Origin: Acidobacteriota bacterium
GTDB taxonomy: Bacteria > Acidobacteriota > UBA890 > WLXD01
DNA: 61,599 nucleotides
Direction of reading: 5' to 3'
NCBI GenBank assembly: GCA_029263335.1
Contig: JAJCXS010000179.1
Coordinates: 1 to 61,599, forward strand
Below are positions 59,792 to 61,599 of the stretch, piece by piece (position 1 is the first letter of the stretch; each line of letters opens with the position of its first letter). The position numbers and the translations under genes were made by a program. The notes beneath the pieces were generated by a model. That model was given only the letters and a program-made list of their open reading frames with translations, searched no databases and was not told the origin of the DNA.

Positions 59792-61015
59792 ATGCCCCAC
59801 GACCGCCTTGACGCCGCATTGAGCGCCCACGTTGCCGGACTGAAACAGGCTGGAACCGCGAAAGGTGCTGAGGCGGTGGTGGTCAGTACCAGCGCGCCCG
59901 AGGGCGAGCGCGGGCCGCGCTTCGGACTTGCCGGCGAAGGTGATCGGCAGTTCATCCGCATGAACTCGAACTCCTATCTCGGCATGGGCCTGCGTGGCGA
60001 CGTTATCCGTGCTGAGGAGGCGACCGTCGCACGGTTCGGCGCCGGTCCCGGCGCCGTCCGCTTCATCAGCGGTACCTACGAGACCCACGTTCAGCTCGAA
60101 CAAAGGCTTGCGGCGTTCCACGGCCGCGAGGCCAGCATGATCCTCTCTGCGGCGTACGTGACGATCATGGGCACCATCGCGCCGTTGGTCACCAAGGAGA
60201 CCGTGCTGATCAGCGATGAGCTGAACCACAACTGCATCATCAACGCGATGCGCCTGTCGCGACCCGCCTCGAAGGCGATCTACCCGCACCTCGACTACGC
60301 CGCGCTGGAGAAAGCGATCGAAGGGGCGAAGGGGAACGCCAAGCGTGCGGTCGTAGTTACCGACGGGATCTTCTCGATGCGCGGCGACCACGCGGAGGTC
60401 GACCGCATCATGGAGATCGCTACCCGCCATGACGACGCGTTCGAAGACAACTGCATCGTGGTGGTCGACGACTCGCACGGCGTGGGTGCCTTCGGCGCCA
60501 CCGGCCGCGGCACCGAGGAGTACTGCGATTCGCCCCCGGTCGACATCCTGGTAGGCACGCTCGGCAAGGCGTTCGGAGTGAACGGCGGTTACGTGGTCGG
60601 CAGCGGCGCCCTCGTGGACTTCTTGCGCGAGTCTACGCCCATGTACATCTACTCGAATCCCATCACGCCCGCCGAGGCTGCCGCAGCGATGAAGGCCGTC
60701 GACGTTCTCGACTCGCCGGTCGGTCTGGCCCTGCTGGAGAACCTCAGGACGCTCACGCAGCGGTTCCAGCAGGGGTTGATCGACCTCGGGTTCGAGACCA
60801 TCCCGGGTGACCATCCGGTGGTTCCGCTAATGTTGCGCGACACGGACCGCACCCACGCCACCGTGAAACACCTGTACGACAACGGCGTCCTGGCCACTGG
60901 CCTGGCGTTTCCCGTGGTGCCCCGCGGCGACGAGGAAATACGCTTCCAGGTGAACGCGGATCACACTGCCGGCGACATCGACGCGGTCCTGGCAATCCTG
61001 GCGGAAGTGGCCTGA
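59792..61015 (+). CDS. Alpha-oxoamine synthase family enzyme (2-amino-3-ketobutyrate CoA ligase-like)
   Basis: 407 residues from ATG 59792 behind GAGGAAG; the longer frame overlaps the previous gene. It is a PLP enzyme. NSNSYLGMGLRGDVIRAEE opens the fold, RFISGTYETHVQLEQRLAAF binds the phosphate, VVVDDSHGVGAFGATGRG holds the Asp for the pyridine N, and GTLGKAFGVNGGYV holds the PLP lysine. Family members condense an amino acid with acyl-CoA (Kbl, BioF, SPT, HemA). RFISGTYETHVQLE is closest to Kbl, but without tdh beside it BioF or SPT cannot be excluded. Confidence 0.88.
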   Translation: MPHDRLDAALSAHVAGLKQAGTAKGAEAVVVSTSAPEGERGPRFGLAGEGDRQFIRMNSNSYLGMGLRGDVIRAEEATVARFGAGPGAVRFISGTYETHVQLEQRLAAFHGREASMILSAAYVTIMGTIAPLVTKETVLISDELNHNCIINAMRLSRPASKAIYPHLDYAALEKAIEGAKGNAKRAVVVTDGIFSMRGDHAEVDRIMEIATRHDDAFEDNCIVVVDDSHGVGAFGATGRGTEEYCDSPPVDILVGTLGKAFGVNGGYVVGSGALVDFLRESTPMYIYSNPITPAEAAAAMKAVDVLDSPVGLALLENLRTLTQRFQQGLIDLGFETIPGDHPVVPLMLRDTDRTHATVKHLYDNGVLATGLAFPVVPRGDEEIRFQVNADHTAGDIDAVLAILAEVA

Positions 61016-61073
61016 GTCAAGCTCGCTAGAGTCGCGGCACGATCACGCGCGGTTGCCAGGAGCTGGTCGCCCG

Positions 61074-61599
61074 CTACTGCTGCTCTGCCACCCGCGCTTC
61101 GATCGCCGCCATCTCGACGTCGAGTTCCCCTGCCGTGATCCAGCGGCCGCCCAGCATCACGCCAGCGCGATCGGCGAAGTTGCCGATGTCCTCGACCGGG
61201 TCGGTGTTGAGCAACACGAGATCGGCAAGCAGTCCCGGCGCCACCGCGCCGAACTCGTCGGTGGCCTCATAGAACTCGGCCACGGCGCGCGTTCCCGCGT
61301 ACAGAACGTCGGCCGGGCTGATCCCGGAGTCCACCATCACCTGCATCTCGTGGTGGATCGAGAAGCCCGGCACGCTAAACAGCTGCGGCGAGTCGGTCCC
61401 CAGCAACACCACCACCCCGGCTTCGTGCAGCGCCTTGAGCACGCGGCGGCGCAACGAAAGGATGTTGGCTACCGCTTCGGGATCGGCGCCGAACTGCTCG
61501 ACGCGCTGGTCGATACTCGTGACCCAGCCATCCACCATCGGCGCCGGCATGTACCGGGTTTCGGGTCGAAGCTGCAGCCACTCGGCGCCGCTACGCGAC
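61074..61599 (-). CDS. Amidohydrolase, C-terminal part (5' end outside window)
   Basis: The frame is open to the right edge, giving 174 residues of the C-terminus. LRPETRYMPA is a typical block before the last metal-site region; VVVLLGTDSPQLFSVPGFSIH has the Asp that binds metal 1. ADVLYAGTRAVAEFYEATDEFGAVAPGLLADLVLL is the usual end of an imidazolonepropionase-like amidohydrolase. The N-terminus is missing, so substrate cannot be judged. It converges on the oxoamine-synthase gene. Confidence 0.85.
   Translation of the reverse strand, partial: SRSGAEWLQLRPETRYMPAPMVDGWVTSIDQRVEQFGADPEAVANILSLRRRVLKALHEAGVVVLLGTDSPQLFSVPGFSIHHEMQVMVDSGISPADVLYAGTRAVAEFYEATDEFGAVAPGLLADLVLLNTDPVEDIGNFADRAGVMLGGRWITAGELDVEMAAIEARVAEQQ

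Overview
The window is about 61.6 kb of GC-rich bacterial chromosome, densely coded on both strands. No rRNA, tRNA, CRISPR array, insertion sequence, integrase or phage gene was recognised. Two MacB/FtsX permeases of the 'acidobacterial duplicated orphan permease' type, a PadR regulator beside one of them, a VPS10/BNR propeller, a CRTAC1 (FG-GAP plus ASPIC/UnbV) protein, DUF1080 with Gfo/Idh/MocA genes and an S9 dipeptidyl-peptidase point to Acidobacteriota, or possibly Gemmatimonadota. This is inferred from gene content only; no marker gene fixes the taxonomy.

Layout. 1-13 kb holds a malonyl-CoA-synthetase-like ligase, a CBS protein, PadR plus an ABC permease, a ThDP enzyme paired with an FAD dehydrogenase, a flippase-like membrane protein, and a divergent AraC / NmrA-DUF1772 pair. 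13.1-14.8 kb is an ECF sigma operon. Its sigma gene appears to start at CTG, and its last gene is a membrane-anchored YCII-domain protein that may be the anti-sigma factor. 14.9-22 kb has large secreted beta-propeller proteins. 22-25 kb has a membrane-anchored coiled-coil protein ending in an H3TH-like domain, facing a 5'-3' exonuclease. 25-34 kb is a catabolic set: GcvT-like protein, two PYROXD2-like flavoproteins, Lrp regulator, EamA exporter, M20 peptidase and a Rieske oxygenase.

34.5-41.7 kb, on the minus strand, is the most notable region: outer-membrane porin, Tat-dependent Rieske protein, fused cytochrome b, and a membrane-anchored octaheme cytochrome of the hydroxylamine-oxidoreductase (HAO) superfamily, followed after 9 bp by an ABC permease. 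No cytochrome c1 or f gene is present. I read this as a quinone-linked Rieske/b complex in which the octaheme protein is the redox partner, possibly acting on a nitrogen oxide. A symmetrical CRP/FNR-type site lies upstream.

42-47 kb has an S9 peptidase, a sulfatase-fold lipoprotein, a Tat-exported TIM-barrel protein, and a MarR/VOC pair with a clear palindrome between them. 48.7-55.2 kb on the minus strand is a 3-keto-sugar type catabolic run (DUF1080 hydrolase, two Gfo/Idh/MocA proteins, MFS transporter) with DoxX and ApbE. 55.2-58.2 kb is the argR-argG-argH operon behind a 16-bp palindrome. The window ends with an FG-GAP protein, an alpha-oxoamine-synthase-family enzyme and a truncated amidohydrolase.

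Genes are tightly packed. Many neighbours overlap by ATGA, GTGA or TTGA, and two convergent pairs share overlapping stops (TTAG).
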